Positions 20,264 through 30,786 of a stretch of DNA of 64,000 nucleotides are shown here, piece by piece. The position numbers and the translations under genes were made by a program. Source of the stretch: Oscarella lobularis (taxonomy: Eukaryota > Porifera > Homoscleromorpha > Homosclerophorida > Oscarellidae); assembly GCF_947507565.1 (NCBI RefSeq), contig NC_089180.1:2914001-2978000 (forward strand), in the 5' to 3' direction. The first letter of the stretch is position 1, and each line of letters begins with the position of its first letter. Under the pieces are notes generated by a model. It was given only the letters and a program-made list of their open reading frames with translations. It did not search any database and was not told where the DNA came from.

Positions 20264-21270
20264 TAGCCTATCGCATTTGTTTAGCCAAAAACGCCCCATT
20301 TAGGCCAGGAACGGGCGTTCCCTACATGCCAAACGGGGAATCGGCTTGAGATCAACGTAGGCGTTTTCCGCATGGCCACCGTTACAAACGAAATTGCTAA
20401 TTCTCTTTGAATCTAACTGTCGCATCCGCTCTGGCGATAGGATACTCTAAACCCTGATTTTGACAAGTTTTTCAAACAGTTTTTGAAAATTGTTTTCCGG
20501 ACATTATGGGCCGATTTCGATTTACGCGAATAAAAAGAAAAAAAAATAGCAAAGGAAAGTGCTGCAAAAACCGCAGAAGTCGTTACAAAAAGGTACATTT
20601 TAAAAAGCTGTGAATCTTTTTGGAATATGACAAACTTCCATCTCTATTTCATTAGCTATTGGCATTGTGTGGCAACAGATGATATTGTGCTTCTAAGCAG
20701 AATAGAAGTGCTCCCTGCCTGTGACCGTCCTTCGACAACCTTGTCTCACAGCGTGCGACTAAAGTTTGAGAAAGCAGATGTGTTCATTTTTGGAAACCCA
20801 GTTCCACGCAACATATGCGCCATGCTGCCCACAAAATATAAAGAGGAGAAACTTATTTAAACTATCGATTCTCTGCTTGTTTGTCCGAGTATTGTTTTTT
20901 TGGCCGTGCAACGTAAAATCAATTCATTAATTACGTCATAGATAGATGGATAGGCAACTGCGCATCACGTGACCGTTTGCAGTGAAGCTAGAGTTGTTAT
21001 AGCTTTCGTGAGGCAGTCGACTCGGCCGTGCACGAGAAGATCACGACGGTGGATAACGACCGCACAAGACGCATAGCCGAAAAAGTAAGAGTCGTTCTCG
21101 CCGCCTCCGACGACATTCTCCGAGAAACGGCTGTGCGAATCGTTTCTGCCATCAACGAATGCATCGACAAGACGTCGTCCGTCCGTTCTCATCTCAGACG
21201 ACGCGAACATGCAATGCAGGCCTTCCGGAGCATCCGCTGCGCATCTCTAATGACGGCTTGGGAGCGATTG
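20264..21270. other. No recognised gene; one unassigned ORF
   Basis: ORF 21028-21285 (plus; DNDRTRRIAEKVRVVLAASD) is Arg-rich and helix-forming. It directly precedes the ISL2EU transposase and could be a remnant of its N-terminal part, but no THAP or HTH motif is visible. Confidence 0.3.
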
Positions 21271-21295
21271 TACAAGGTCATCTAGAGAAAGCTTT

Positions 21296-21836
21296 GTTGA
21301 AACAATGCCTCGGTTATTCAGGGATCATTTTCGCAATTGCGTCGCCATCATTGATTGCTTTGAAGTATTTTGCGAGCGATCAAGCGATATGAAAGCAAAA
21401 GTGCAATCTTTTTCTAATTACAAACATCATAATACGTCGAAGTTCCTGATTGCTGCATCTCCTCAAGGTGTCATATCGTTCATTTCCAAGGGGTGGGGTG
21501 GGCGCGTCTCGGATAAATATCTAACGGAAATTTGCGGGATTCTACAACATCTTCTACCTGGCGATCTTGTCTTAGCGAATCGAGGCTTCACATTGCAGAA
21601 GCTGTTGGTTTGCAAGGAGCAACTTTAAAGCTACCTCCTTTCACTAGGGGAAAAAGCAGCTCTCGCGAAAAAAGGTCGATGACGCGCGCCAAATGTCCAA
21701 CGTTCGCATACATGTGGAGAGAATCGTCGGGCAGCTAAGGCAAAAATATACATTACTTGCATCCACTGTTCCAGTCAATTTAATGCGTTGCCAAGACGAA
21801 TCTGGATTCACTATGCTTGATAAAATTGCTGTTATT
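21296..21836 (+). pseudogene. ISL2EU/PHIS-type (DDE_Tnp_4) transposase, C-terminal half
   Basis: Frame 21305-21628 has the family blocks [20 protein letters not shown] (first catalytic D), [39 protein letters not shown] and [16 protein letters not shown]. In active relatives the last block is ADRGF; here the catalytic D is N (AAT for GAT). A shift near 21650 leads to SNVRIHVERIVGQLRQKYTL, the helical C-terminus, ending about 21828. The N-terminal half is missing. It faces the PHD finger tail of the YqaJ-type protein (minus strand, 21921-22116), as expected if the element carries both genes convergently. Confidence 0.85.
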
Positions 21837-22120
21837 TGCTGAGCTTTGTGCAACTGCTGTGACTCGGTCATACCATTTTGCTAAAATAAACATGTAGCAG
21901 CAGTTGACGATAGTCACTCACTATTTTTTACATGCAGGGCAAATCCAATTTTCAACTGGAACTTTCCTTAGCTTAAGACACGAAATGTGATACCACTGTA
22001 TCAAACACGAGGTATTGTTGCAGCCAATCATTTCTCCGTCTTTATCTTCCTTGCAGATGCATAGTGCGGAGTTTTCCGAGGTCTCATTCTCACTTGGAAG
22101 GGCATCGTCAGCACTTGCTG
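21834..22120. repeat. ~287-bp segment repeated at 35018-35310
   Basis: The block from TTTGCTGAGCTTTGTGCAAC through CATCGTCAGCACTTGCTG is nearly identical to 35018-35310 in the same orientation. It spans the transposase stop, the short intergenic part and the PHD finger. Both sites are therefore 3' junctions of the same ISL2EU family. Confidence 0.9.
21921..22116 (-). pseudogene. PHD finger of ISL2EU YqaJ-type protein (fragment)
   Basis: On the minus strand, ENSALCICKEDKDGEMIGC, then LIQWYHISCLKLRKVPV and ICPACKK-stop, form a C4HC3 PHD finger. It ends at the TAG complementary to 21921. PHD fingers bind histone H3 tails; in a transposon this could steer integration or expression. The fuller copy is at 35104-35760. 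Upstream (past 22120) the YqaJ part is lost. Confidence 0.8.
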
Positions 22121-22796
22121 GATGGGAACCGCGACACGCCCAGGGGCCGGATCGTCACCTAGAATCGACGATCGCTAGCCTACACAAACCGCACTGCTTG
22201 CGAGAAACACCGACCTGATCAAAGTCGTCTAATTGCTCTAATAGTAGCGACGGCGGGGCTTTTCGATAGCGCAGGCAAGAGCAAGAAGATCGCGGGATTG
22301 GCCACCGAATATACTCATCCGCCTCTTGCAGCGCGTGCAAACGCTTTTGACATCATTGGGTATGTCAGGACAGGTTCGATAAAGGGAAAAACACTCGCGT
22401 CGAATTCGAATGCGTCTGAGCGATAGTGATTTACAGCATTTCTCGTTTTCTTTAGAAGGTATAAGGAACGTCGCAAACAAAGTACGAAAAGACAAATTTT
22501 GCTGTAAGGATTGTTGGTTTATAGACAGATTTGGACTGTGTTTTCCCTTGTAGCCGAAAACTCGGAGCTCTACCTGCGGAAGAATTTTCGATTTGCAGAA
22601 GGTCTTTGCACGAGAGTAACGGGACTATATTAGCAAGGCAACGCCCAATGATGTAAGGTGCTTGCGCAGTAGCAAACTAGGTTAACAATTCCTAACCACC
22701 CCTGACAACGGCCTCGTAACTTAATTAGCGTTTTTTACACCCTTTATGAATAACGTCATTGTTTCCCTCATAAATACTTTAGTACAGACTAGCTGT
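22121..22796. other. No firm gene; Cys-rich minus-strand ORF
   Basis: Minus frame 22495-22238 has ENEKCCKSL, TCPDIPNDVKSVCTRCKRRM and SIFGGQSRDLLALA. The C..C pairs suggest a degraded zinc-binding motif, possibly of a transposon protein, but the family is unknown to me. Confidence 0.3.
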
Positions 22797-24915
22797 CTAA
22801 TACCCGGCTACGCCGGGTCAGAGCCGTATATAAAGTCAGAGCCGTATATAAAGAGAGCTGCGCCAACTTAATTGGTCACGTGATTTCATGGACGCCATAT
22901 TGGGTCCAGCGCGAAGTACGAATTGCTGGATGTTTTCTTGCTTTTCTCAACCGCCAACCGCGACATGCCTTCTTGTGCTGCTCCAGGATTCTCAAATCGT
23001 ACCGAAGAGGGGTACAAATTGTACAGGTTTCCTCGAGATCGTGAAAGGAGGCGAAAATGGCAAACGCAAGTAAAGAGAGATAAGTGGCTTCCCAACGATA
23101 TAGGGTCGAAATTGTGCGGGGTGCGTTCGCGAGCAGTTTGGAACGGCAATTTGGCCACTATGCCCACTTTACTCAATTGTAGATTCACTTCAAGCAGTCG
23201 CAATTTGAAATTCGTCGCGACGGTCGAAAAAGGCTGAAATGGGATGCGATACCTACGATCTTTTCTTACCGATCCATTCGGCCAGCGAGAAAGCCTCCGA
23301 AACCGCGCTGTGATGACTCGAAAGATAGCATGTCGAGTTTCCATCTGGCTGATCACACGTACAGTCGTGTTGGTGCTGATCTTTCTGAGCTGCAATCGAG
23401 TTCCTTATCAAGCGACCCCACGGATTCAGGCAGCCCTGATAAAGGCGACCGTTATAGTACCAGCAGCGATGTCGCGCTCGCTTCGAATACTGCTGAATCA
23501 AGAATTGCCGACTTAGAGGCCAAACTGGAAGCAATGTCAAAGGAAAATGCCGTTCTTGTGTCCGAGAACAGAGAGCTTAAAGGAAATTTTGGACTATTAT
23601 TTACGGAAGATCAAGTACATGCCATTCAACGAGGAGGAGAGATGATTTCCTGGTTGACCGAAACCATCAAGAAAGGTCTTCAAATTCGCTTCGCCTGTGG
23701 CACAACTGGGTACAATCTTTTACGCAGTCATCATCAGCCATTGCCGGGAATTCGCACTCTACAACGTAGGATGGCAAAATTCAATTTTGAGCCAGGTGTC
23801 CTCCATCAAATCGTCGAAGCGCTTTCAGCGAAAAATTCGCTTTGGAGCTTGAGAATCGATGTCGTGGTCATAATAACTCCTGTTTGAACAGGTTTCCAAT
23901 GACCAAGTTTCCCTATCTTCATTTCAGTAAGTAATTTCACAACAAAATTCAAAAACGTTATTGCAGCAGTGTACTTCTCGGGGTTTGCTCCGCTAAGAGC
24001 CATGACCGGGTGACGGCTACACATCAGGTCAAACCATTTGTTGCATACTTCCAAAAACCAAACTGTCGCTGAATGTTACACAATTTGTTTCCACCTTGAC
24101 GATATACCGGTAGCATAAAAACTAAGCCGTGAGTGGCTTGGCCGGCATGGTGAGATAAATTTACGTTGCCTATAATTTGACCGATGCTGCTGTCGTATTC
24201 GATCGCCGATGAAATAGACATTTCGTCCAATGTGATGCAGCAGAACTTTTCTTCTTCTTTCATACACGTAACTTTTGCTTGACCTCTCGTCTGACGCAGG
24301 ACTGTTTAGAAAATCTGTTTAGCGTAGTACGAACAAAGAACCCAACTCCAACACCACTCGCTTTTAAGAGCGCTTTAAAAAGTATATGCGTCAGTCAATT
24401 CCTGAAAGTACCCAACCGTAATGAAAGCTACTTTAATGACGACCGCGAATTCTTGGCGGATCTTTTTCGAGACCTACCTGGAGAGGAACTAAGGCAACCT
24501 GAGCCTGACCTTGATGAAATACCTGTAACTCTTGCTGATGAAGTCAGTAAAGGTGAACAAAACGGACTGTTTTATATTTTGGGTTATTGTGTAAATAGTC
24601 TTAGAAAGAGTTCCAAGTTGTGCGACACATGCATAACTGCGATTGAGGAAAAAACGAAAGCTGTGGTGGGTCTTTGCTGACTGACTTGAAAGAGTATCGA
24701 ACTGGATGTTTGACAAAAATCACAAATTCTCTATTTCAAAAGATGCTTCACGTTGAACGCATGTTTCGTGGATTAGAAGACACAGTTTTGCTGTCAATAA
24801 TTAATGCCAAAGAAACACTAATTAATGAAGCAGAAATTCTGCTGAACGACGTAGCACTTCCATCGTGCCACAACGTCAAGAGGGAACTTCTCTCTAAATA
24901 TTTAAATGTAAGGAC
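22797..24915 (+). mobile_element. P-element/THAP9-like transposon relic with internal inversion
   Basis: The left end contains a terminal-type palindrome, TAATACCCGGCTACGCCGGG, followed by a THAP-P transposase gene. No matching right terminus was identified. An unnamed transposon-like gene starts immediately after. A similar ACCCGG..CGCCCGGGT palindrome occurs at 35778, next to the second P-like relic. Confidence 0.6.
22965..24915 (+). pseudogene. P-element/THAP9-like transposase, internally inverted
   Basis: A THAP start is seen at 22965 (MPSCAAPGFSNRTEEG, with the second zinc Cys changed to Phe). A shifted RLKWDAIPTIF end-of-THAP follows near 23230. Frame 23330-23832 has a coiled coil and the block FTEDQV, CGTTGYNLLRS, RTLQRRMAKFNFEPGVLHQI. 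The next part, KFCCITLDEMSISSAIEY to KPVQTGVIMTTTSIL, lies on the minus strand (24272-23834). The C-terminal part then resumes on the plus strand at 24279 with TSRLTQDCLENLFSVVRTKN and CHNVKRELLSKYLNV. The central catalytic block has thus been flipped in place. THAP9-like transposases bind DNA with the THAP finger and cut with an RNase H fold. This copy cannot encode an active enzyme. Confidence 0.9.
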
Positions 24916-24930
24916 TGTCTATTTTTTGTA

Positions 24931-26440
24931 AGGTGGCTAATGGTAAACGTTTTGTCACAACCCTTCAAGACGTTTTGAGAAGAAACGTCGAGACTTCTGA
25001 TACAATCCAGAAGCAGGCTGCCGGAAACGTCGTTAAGCGAATAATGAGTTCCTCCTGCCCTGATGCAGACGATATTATGATTCTTTTGCCTACCACAGGC
25101 TATGGGGCGCAGGTGAGCAAGTAACCTTGATTTGTCTTAGTTTATTGTTAAACGGCGTGTTTGTATGTGTGTAGAATTTAAGACTTGCAAGAATACCAGA
25201 CGCACGAGTTCCCTCTGATCACGCATCAACACAAACAGTTCGAGGTAGAACAGCGATTTTAGAAAAGCTTTGAGCGGTGATCAGCAGAAGTACTAATTCG
25301 AGCGACTCGAGCTCTCGTGCACAACTTCTTTATGAAGTCGGCCGAACCAGCAAGGAAGACCGGTGACTCTTGTTGAAAGACGCTGGCTTTGTCATTCCTG
25401 CAGACCACTGCATTGAACCAGGAACGGGTCTCGTCCTGAAGGCCGATCTTGGTTTGCCATGGACGAAACTAAAAATCCTCAGGCGGTAAGTTGGTTTGAA
25501 TAAGACAACTAGCCCGTGTTTCTACCAAGTGACTCTCTGATTTTTATGATTTAGATGACTATCAAAATGGGGCTTAAGAATTCCAGGAGAACGGAGGAAC
25601 AGGGAATTGATGTCAGAACTGGTCCCTTAAGATACCATCTTGGAAATGGCAGTCTTCACATTTAAATTGGCTTCATCACTTATGCTGAATTCGCGCCTCG
25701 TGTCTACGTCGACAACCTTTGGAATACATTATCATTCAATTTGAACATGTTGAATGCGTGAGTTCACTTGGGCTATATTTATTCGACGACTCTAAAAAGA
25801 CTCTACCTGTAGTTCCGGCAGATTAACATGGCACGACGGTTGCATTCCCGAGGATGAAATATGGGTTAAACTAGGAGGGAATCATGGTGGCGGTTCCTTT
25901 ATGTTCTCGCTGCAACTCGGAAATGCTCCTTGAGTTAATTCAGTTTAAAACACCTTTCCCGTCTGCTGCTTTTAGGCAGCAGACTCAAAGACAAATTGAA
26001 AGTAGCTTTAGGTCATTACAAAAATCAGATTTTGCAAATACTGTCGTCAAAGTGGAAGTAGGTGTTACAATACTTTTTGCAGTGTTTAGAAGAAGTGCAA
26101 CACTACTGTTTTAGAGACAAGAGTGTCGATATATTTGTCTTTGGAGATTACGAGTTTTTGTCCGAACTATACGGCATTTTGGGGGCTTGCGGTAAGACTG
26201 CAGCTAGAAACAAGCGTTACTAAATCTGTTGTTTAAGGCTTTCGACTGTGTCTTTGGTGCCTTTGTACAAAGAAAAACGCACAAGATCTCATGAAAAAAG
26301 AAGCAGAAGCGAAGTTCGGTCCCTAGAGGCATTCTTGGAAAGTGGAGCAAATCTGAAAAGGGCAAAGCTTTTCACCAACGTAATCACCATACCCATGTTT
26401 GATATTAAAATCGACCACGTAAAGAGACGCAGATAGCTTG
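24931..26440 (+). pseudogene. Unnamed invertebrate transposon-associated protein, multi-exon
   Basis: Joined blocks in order: FVTTLQDVLRRNVETSDTIQ, (intron 25113-25174), LRLARIPDARVPSDHAS, LLYEVGRTSKEDR, DAGFVIPADHCIEPGTGLVL, GLPWTKLKILRR, (intron 25496-25554), KWGLRIPGERRNRELMSEL, WHDGCIPEDEIWVKLGGNH with GGGSFMFSLQLGN, (intron 26058-26114), DKSVDIFVFGDYEFLSELYG, (intron 26192-26237), LCLWC, then LKRAKLF-NVITIPMFDIKIDH. I recall similar repetitive hypothetical proteins in sponges and corals but know no family name. Stops occur after the second intron (TGA where W is expected), near 25935-25985 (three) and near 26320. All four introns are GT-AG, 46-62 bp. A related C-terminal module is at 41100-41312. 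Confidence 0.7.
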
Positions 26441-26445
26441 AAGTA

Positions 26446-27165
26446 CAGTCAAACCTTTTTATCTTGACTCATTAAAAAGCGAACACCGCTGTTAAACCGG
26501 ACAGTCTGCCTGGTCCAAAAGTTTATTAACCATTTTTTTTCTAGTTCTCTCTCTTATAGCGGACACTCTATATTGCCGAAGCGGACGCTAAGTTTAGACC
26601 CCACATACTTAATAAGTGCAAGTTTTATACAGACTTAGTCTACTTGCTCTACTCTTTTTATTCATTCTGTAGTTAGTTAAAGCCTCTTTTCATTTTATTC
26701 GTTTGCTGTCGACCTTTCTAAAAGTTCTAAGATACGATCTAAATATTGCGACGCTCCTAACAGCTTGCTTTCTGATATCACTGCAAAATTGCAAGCCTTA
26801 AATCGTTTTGTTTTTCTTCTAAAGGATAATGCTAGATGTCATCTCGCTGATTTAGCTGCAAATGTTTCAAACATCGAGGTGGTTGTTCTGCCTGCAAACA
26901 CTACGTTAGGTTTGCAACTTCTAGATTTTGGAATAATTAGAAACTATAAGAATTATTATCGCAGCCTACTTTTAAAGTATGTCATTGCTAAGATTGACAA
27001 GGCAACGTGCGTATCGAATATAGCAAAATCGCTTACAATTCCATACGCTATCTAGTGGGTTGCAGCAGCAATGAAACGCGTATCTGCAGGAACAATCAAA
27101 AAGTGCTTTCAAAAGGCTAGCGTAGCAAACGTCGACTTTGAAATAGTGTCTGCTAAAAATTAAAA
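26446..27165 (+). pseudogene. Tigger/pogo element 5' end plus DDE_1 fragment
   Basis: TA followed by CAGTCAAACCTTTTTATCTT at 26446 is a Tigger-type terminus. At 26765-27055 the frame encodes the second half of a DDE_1 catalytic domain: RFVFLLKDNARCHLADL (second D in KDNA), VVVLPANTTLGLQLLDFGII (third D), NYKNYYRSLLLKYVI. After a stop it continues with AAAMKRVSAGTIKKCFQKAS. The DNA-binding part and first catalytic block have been deleted. The element starts exactly where the unnamed family at 24.9-26.4 kb ends, which suggests that its insertion truncated it. Confidence 0.85.
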
Positions 27166-27439
27166 AGAAGATCCTTTTGCGGATTAGGAATAAGATTAAT
27201 AAAAGTGATAGTGAACTGAACTTTCTGATTCGCCAACTGACAAATAAAGAGAATGTGCTTGACGCGAACAAATCAAAATTTATTTTCCAATTTGTAAAGA
27301 AATCTCAAATGTAACGTAAGAAAAAGTGTTGTTTTGCGAGGATGCAATCGGAGGATGAAATGGCTGACATCACGATGATGATGGCTTGAGCAAAGTAGTG
27401 AGAGAACCAAAACTTGAGCGTTTCAAAGTTGCTGTTAAA

Positions 27440-27546
27440 TGCTTGCTAGTGAGCCAAGATGCTCGTAAAAAATTCTGGAATTGTCGTTACATCCGCTCCG
27501 GTGTCAATCGTGAATGACAGGGGCGTGTCACTGACACGGACTTTCT
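27440..27546 (-). pseudogene. Gypsy protease scrap with intact DTGA
   Basis: On the minus strand from about 27546: VRVSDTPLSFTIDTGADVTT followed by IPEFF. D-T-G-A is the retropepsin active site typical of K02A2.6-like Gypsy elements. It is a very short, isolated piece abutting the DIRS fragment. Confidence 0.75.
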
Positions 27547-27648
27547 ACGGCGGCGTTATGGAAGACAACCAAACTGTCGTTCTTTTGCTTTCGAGCTATT
27601 TGACGCATTTCGGTATTCAGCACTAGTAAGGTATGCAAGGAACTGGGG

Positions 27649-28563
27649 GTGCCGGTGGCACAAAAGAAGATTGGCGGCCCCAGTACAACGCTGACATTCT
27701 TGGGCATTGAGTTGGATACGGTGGCGGAGATCATGCGTTTGCCAGCGGCAAAGCTCCTACGCCTGCGAGAGGAGCTCCGGAGTTGGCGGTCACGATCGGC
27801 GGGAACGAAAAGCAGCCTGCTTTCTCTTATAGGTTCTCTACAACACGCAGCGTCGGTAGTACCAGCGGGAAAAGAGTTTTTGCGCCGGTCGATCGACGCA
27901 TCTAAGGGCCGCCGACAGCTCTCAGAGATCGTGCGCCTCAACGCAGAGGCAAAAGCAGATTTGCGATGGTGGAATTCATTCTTAGAGGGCTGGAATGGCA
28001 AGAGTTTCTTTTCTATGGCAGCAGCGTCGCCTCGGTTTGACGTGGAGAGCGACGCGTCCGGCTCGTGGGGTTGCGGGGCAGTTTAGGAATCTCATTGGTT
28101 CCGCTGGGCCTGGTCGGCAGCATGGGCGCCACAATCGATCGCCCCGAAAGAATTGCTCCCCGTGATGCTGGCGGCAGTGCTGTGGTGCCACTGGGAAGGA
28201 ACGCCCGTGTTGCTCGAACTCGACAACACTGTGGTGGCGGCGGCGGTGTGTTCGGGTTTGAGCGAAGACGTGTTAATTATGCCGCTCCTTCGCACACTCC
28301 AGTTCTTCGCGGGGCACTTCGGTTGCAACATTCCGACTCGGAGGCATTCAAAGAACCCTACGCAGTCTGCCGTCGCCAAAGACGCGCCTGTGCCTGATCT
28401 TCGTGCTCGTCCCCAACGCACCGCAAACGTTCCAACAGAGGTATCGTCGGCGGCAGCGAGAGCTCGTCTGACGCCGCACCGCGTTTGCCTGCACGCGTTC
28501 AAAGCCCTGAATCCGGCGGTCCAAGACCTGCGGCCGCGGTCAAAATGGTTGAGCGGCTCCTAA
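27649..28563 (+). pseudogene. DIRS reverse transcriptase 3' end and RNase H, one internal stop
   Basis: One frame runs through 305 codons with a single TAG at 28084-28086. The first part (GGPSTTLTFLGIELDTVAEI, LLSLIGSLQHAASVVPAG) is the thumb of DIRS-type reverse transcriptase. It is followed by RNase H: FDVESDASGSWGCGAV with a catalytic D, KELLPVMLAAVLWCHWEG, and VLLELDNTVVAAAV with another D. At the stop the family has W, so TGG became TAG, one G-to-A change. The end of the frame drifts from the family after FFAGHFG (about 28330). The polymerase active site is missing upstream of 27649. A DIRS recombinase tail on the other strand lies at 12.0-12.6 kb. Confidence 0.88.
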
Positions 28564-28667
28564 CGTGTTGTGAAGACTGCGCACTTCGGAAAGATACTAA
28601 CGCACGGTCTACGCCGCGCCGAGAAAGGTTACAACAGTTGGAATGAGTATACTAAAAAGTTTTTCAT

Positions 28668-28955
28668 TTGCTGCCCTCGCACTGCCGTTTAAGTCATGAC
28701 GATGCAGTTCTTACAGATCTTGAAAGGGCAGTTAAAATGTACGACTCTGAAATGCCTAGCGCGGCAATATTCCCGACTAAGTATAAAATGTGGGTCGCAA
28801 AGTGGAAAACACATGAATCGGAATGCCCAAATCGTGACATTAGAAAAAAGATTTTACGTTCAACCGACGAAATGGAAAAACTAGTTCGCATATTTGTGAA
28901 AATGCATCAAAGGAGAATGAAATTAAGGTTTTTTTTAGAGACCAATGACATTTGA
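28668..28955 (+). pseudogene. hAT/ZMYM-type transposase fragment
   Basis: The ORF of 95 residues contains YDSEMPSAAIFPTKYKMWVA and KWKTHESECPNRDIRKKILR. This resembles the region between RNase H blocks in hAT-like transposases of the ZMYM/THAP12 type (Y-x-x-D-L-P-x...W). It starts inside the DIRS-derived sequence and has no C-terminal dimerisation block. It is a short relic; the assignment is moderate. Confidence 0.5.
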
Positions 28956-29520
28956 ATAATGAGTTTGTGTAGCTGTTATATTGAAATAAAATGCACTAGT
29001 GTGGGCGTGGTCGAGCAAAAAAATTTCGCCACTGCGTACTGGTTGCATCACCAGTGCCGTGATTTAGATGAAATAAGTGAGGTGCTGCTGATCTAAGCTC
29101 GTCAACGTATCCACTAAAACTGAAGTGCGACAAAAATCGCCGGACGTTGTAAGGCATTTCAGACAATTCAGAGCCTCCGATTCGCCAACCAAGTGAGCAT
29201 TGACACTCATTTAGTCAATGCATGTACAATGCATGCAAATTAGTTTAACGAATGCAATGTTGCAGCAATTTTCTGGCGGAAATTGTCCAACGTGAAATGA
29301 TGATGTTTACTTGGTGATTTATTTTCATCACTTTTGACAGATTGAATAACGTCCATAAACGACGGTATAAAAACTTCAGGAAGACCTTGCACCGACTTCA
29401 GGTCAGTCACTGGCTGCGTTGCAAGCAATTCGATCCATAACTTCATTGCTTACTTGCTACATCCATTGCGCGAGTAAGAGAGTGCGTCACGCAATGTCAG
29501 TACCGATGCTATTTATTTTA
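28956..29520. other. No gene recognised
   Basis: This is AT-rich spacer. A minus-strand ORF (29446-29240) is unassigned. GCATGTACAATGCATGC near 29219 is a small inverted repeat. Confidence 0.3.
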
Positions 29521-29523
29521 GTT

Positions 29524-29610
29524 CCTGTCTGTGGAGACAGGATATTAGGGCGGTACCCGCCTCGACCCTTTCTCGCTTGAGAGGAGCATCCGGGAATACG
29601 AGAAAGGGTC
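29524..29610. repeat. Two consecutive hairpins
   Basis: CCTGTCT-GTGG-AGACAGG (29524-29541) is a short stem-loop. GACCCTTTCTCG (29564) pairs with CGAGAAAGGGTC (to 29610) across a 23-nt loop. They precede the segment shared with 38.9 kb. Confidence 0.65.
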
Positions 29611-29624
29611 TGAGACGAGACTAT

Positions 29625-29681
29625 TTGTTGATCAAGGCACGGAAGAAATTCTGAAGGTTGATCTTCAGCCTGGAAATCAAC
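29625..29681 (+). repeat. Exon-like segment shared with 38927-38985
   Basis: Both copies encode, in the same frame, FVD-GT-EILKV-LQPGN-. This copy reads FVDQGTEEILKVDLQPGNQP and the other FVDLGTGEILKVLLQPGNRT. Substitutions fall largely at third positions or are conservative, which suggests a once-coding unit. The parent family is unknown. Confidence 0.5.
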
Positions 29682-29913
29682 CTCAGGAGCTTCCTAACTA
29701 GTCGTGTGCGTTCATATGGTAGATGCCGAAGACACAATCTAAAAAGAACGAAAGATAAGACGTTGACGCTGAGAAAGCAGCACTGTCGTGTTAGCGTGAG
29801 AGCAAGCGTGAGAAGTAAGTACGAAGGAAATGCGTCTAAGGTCGTACATACGGCTGTAACAGCAAAACGAAATGTTTACCTAAACTTATCTTTCGGAATA
29901 GAAACCAGAAGCA

Positions 29914-30332
29914 ATACGTATTACCTCACTTTTTGCTGCAATATGGTAAAAGTGAAGCTTTCTGCTCCCAAAGTTTTCACTGGTTGACTACTAAAACGGC
30001 ATGCCGGTCTAATGCGGGGAACGCCGTTATCGTTAGAGGTGGTGTTGAATGCGAATCGCGCGATCCAACAGGTTTAGCTGACGAAGGAACAGATGACCCT
30101 CTTACAAACGAGGAATAAGCTAGCAGATTAGACGTTGCTATTTCAGTTGTAGTGTTTTCAGCTCGTTTGCCTTGTAACCTATGTTCATGCTTTACGTATG
30201 TTTTCCCACTGATACAAGTTTGCCAAAAACAAACAAGAGCACCTCGCTTTATCCGGCATGCCGATGTCCCTGGGGTACACCCTGGTAATCCTAACTTTAA
30301 ACCGGCATGCAGCAAAAATTGAGGTAATACGG
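29914..30332. mobile_element. ~420-450-bp MITE, copy 1 (copy 2 at 52453-52895)
   Basis: It begins TACGTATTACCTCACTTTTT and ends with the inverse AATTGAGGTAATACGG. Internal sequence, including a conserved ORF-like part (RGGVECESRDPTGLADE), is about 90% identical to copy 2. The left terminus has decayed from TACCGTATT. Confidence 0.88.
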
Positions 30333-30723
30333 AATTTATTTCTTGACTCCGACGTTGTACAATTTTCCACTCTAGATATAGCTCTATTATAGTTGTGATG
30401 CCTTGAAAGCTTTGCTTATATCTTCGCAAGTAGCAGAGACATATTGATGATAAAAAATAAACGAAAAGCGAAGATCGATGGGATCATAAGGTGAATCTCT
30501 GCATATAACGGGCGCGCCTTCCGTGGTTTTATGCATCGTTACACGTAGGGCTGAATAGGGTTTCTCTACCGACGCTGGTGTCTAGGCTTTTGAAGTCCGT
30601 AGCTCTCAGAGAAACAGTACAAATAGCAGCCTTTGTTACGAGCACATCCGGGGAAAAACGGTAAAAGCAGCCACAGAAGCAAGATGCAAATCGCGCGTTT
30701 TTCATTGATCAAGAGCTTATTTT
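30333..30723. other. No gene recognised
   Basis: This is spacer between the MITE and the Tigger element. No ORF over 60 codons is convincing. Confidence 0.35.
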
Positions 30724-30770
30724 AGTTATCCGGAACATCCGATCGTTTTGTTGGCCTTCTGATGCTTTGT
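30724..30770 (+). repeat. 47-bp repeat shared with 1324-1370
   Basis: See the entry at 1324. This copy lies 17 bp beyond the C-terminal end of the Tigger ORF, where a 3' terminus would be expected. Confidence 0.6.
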
Positions 30771-30786
30771 ACAACTCGCGAGCAAT

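Noticed and set aside
26058-26082. A 25-bp ultra-short intron (GTAGG...TTTGCAG)
   Set aside because: Using the later acceptor at 26113-26114 gives a 57-bp intron that joins KWK to DKSVDIF in frame with the family, so the ultra-short version is unnecessary.
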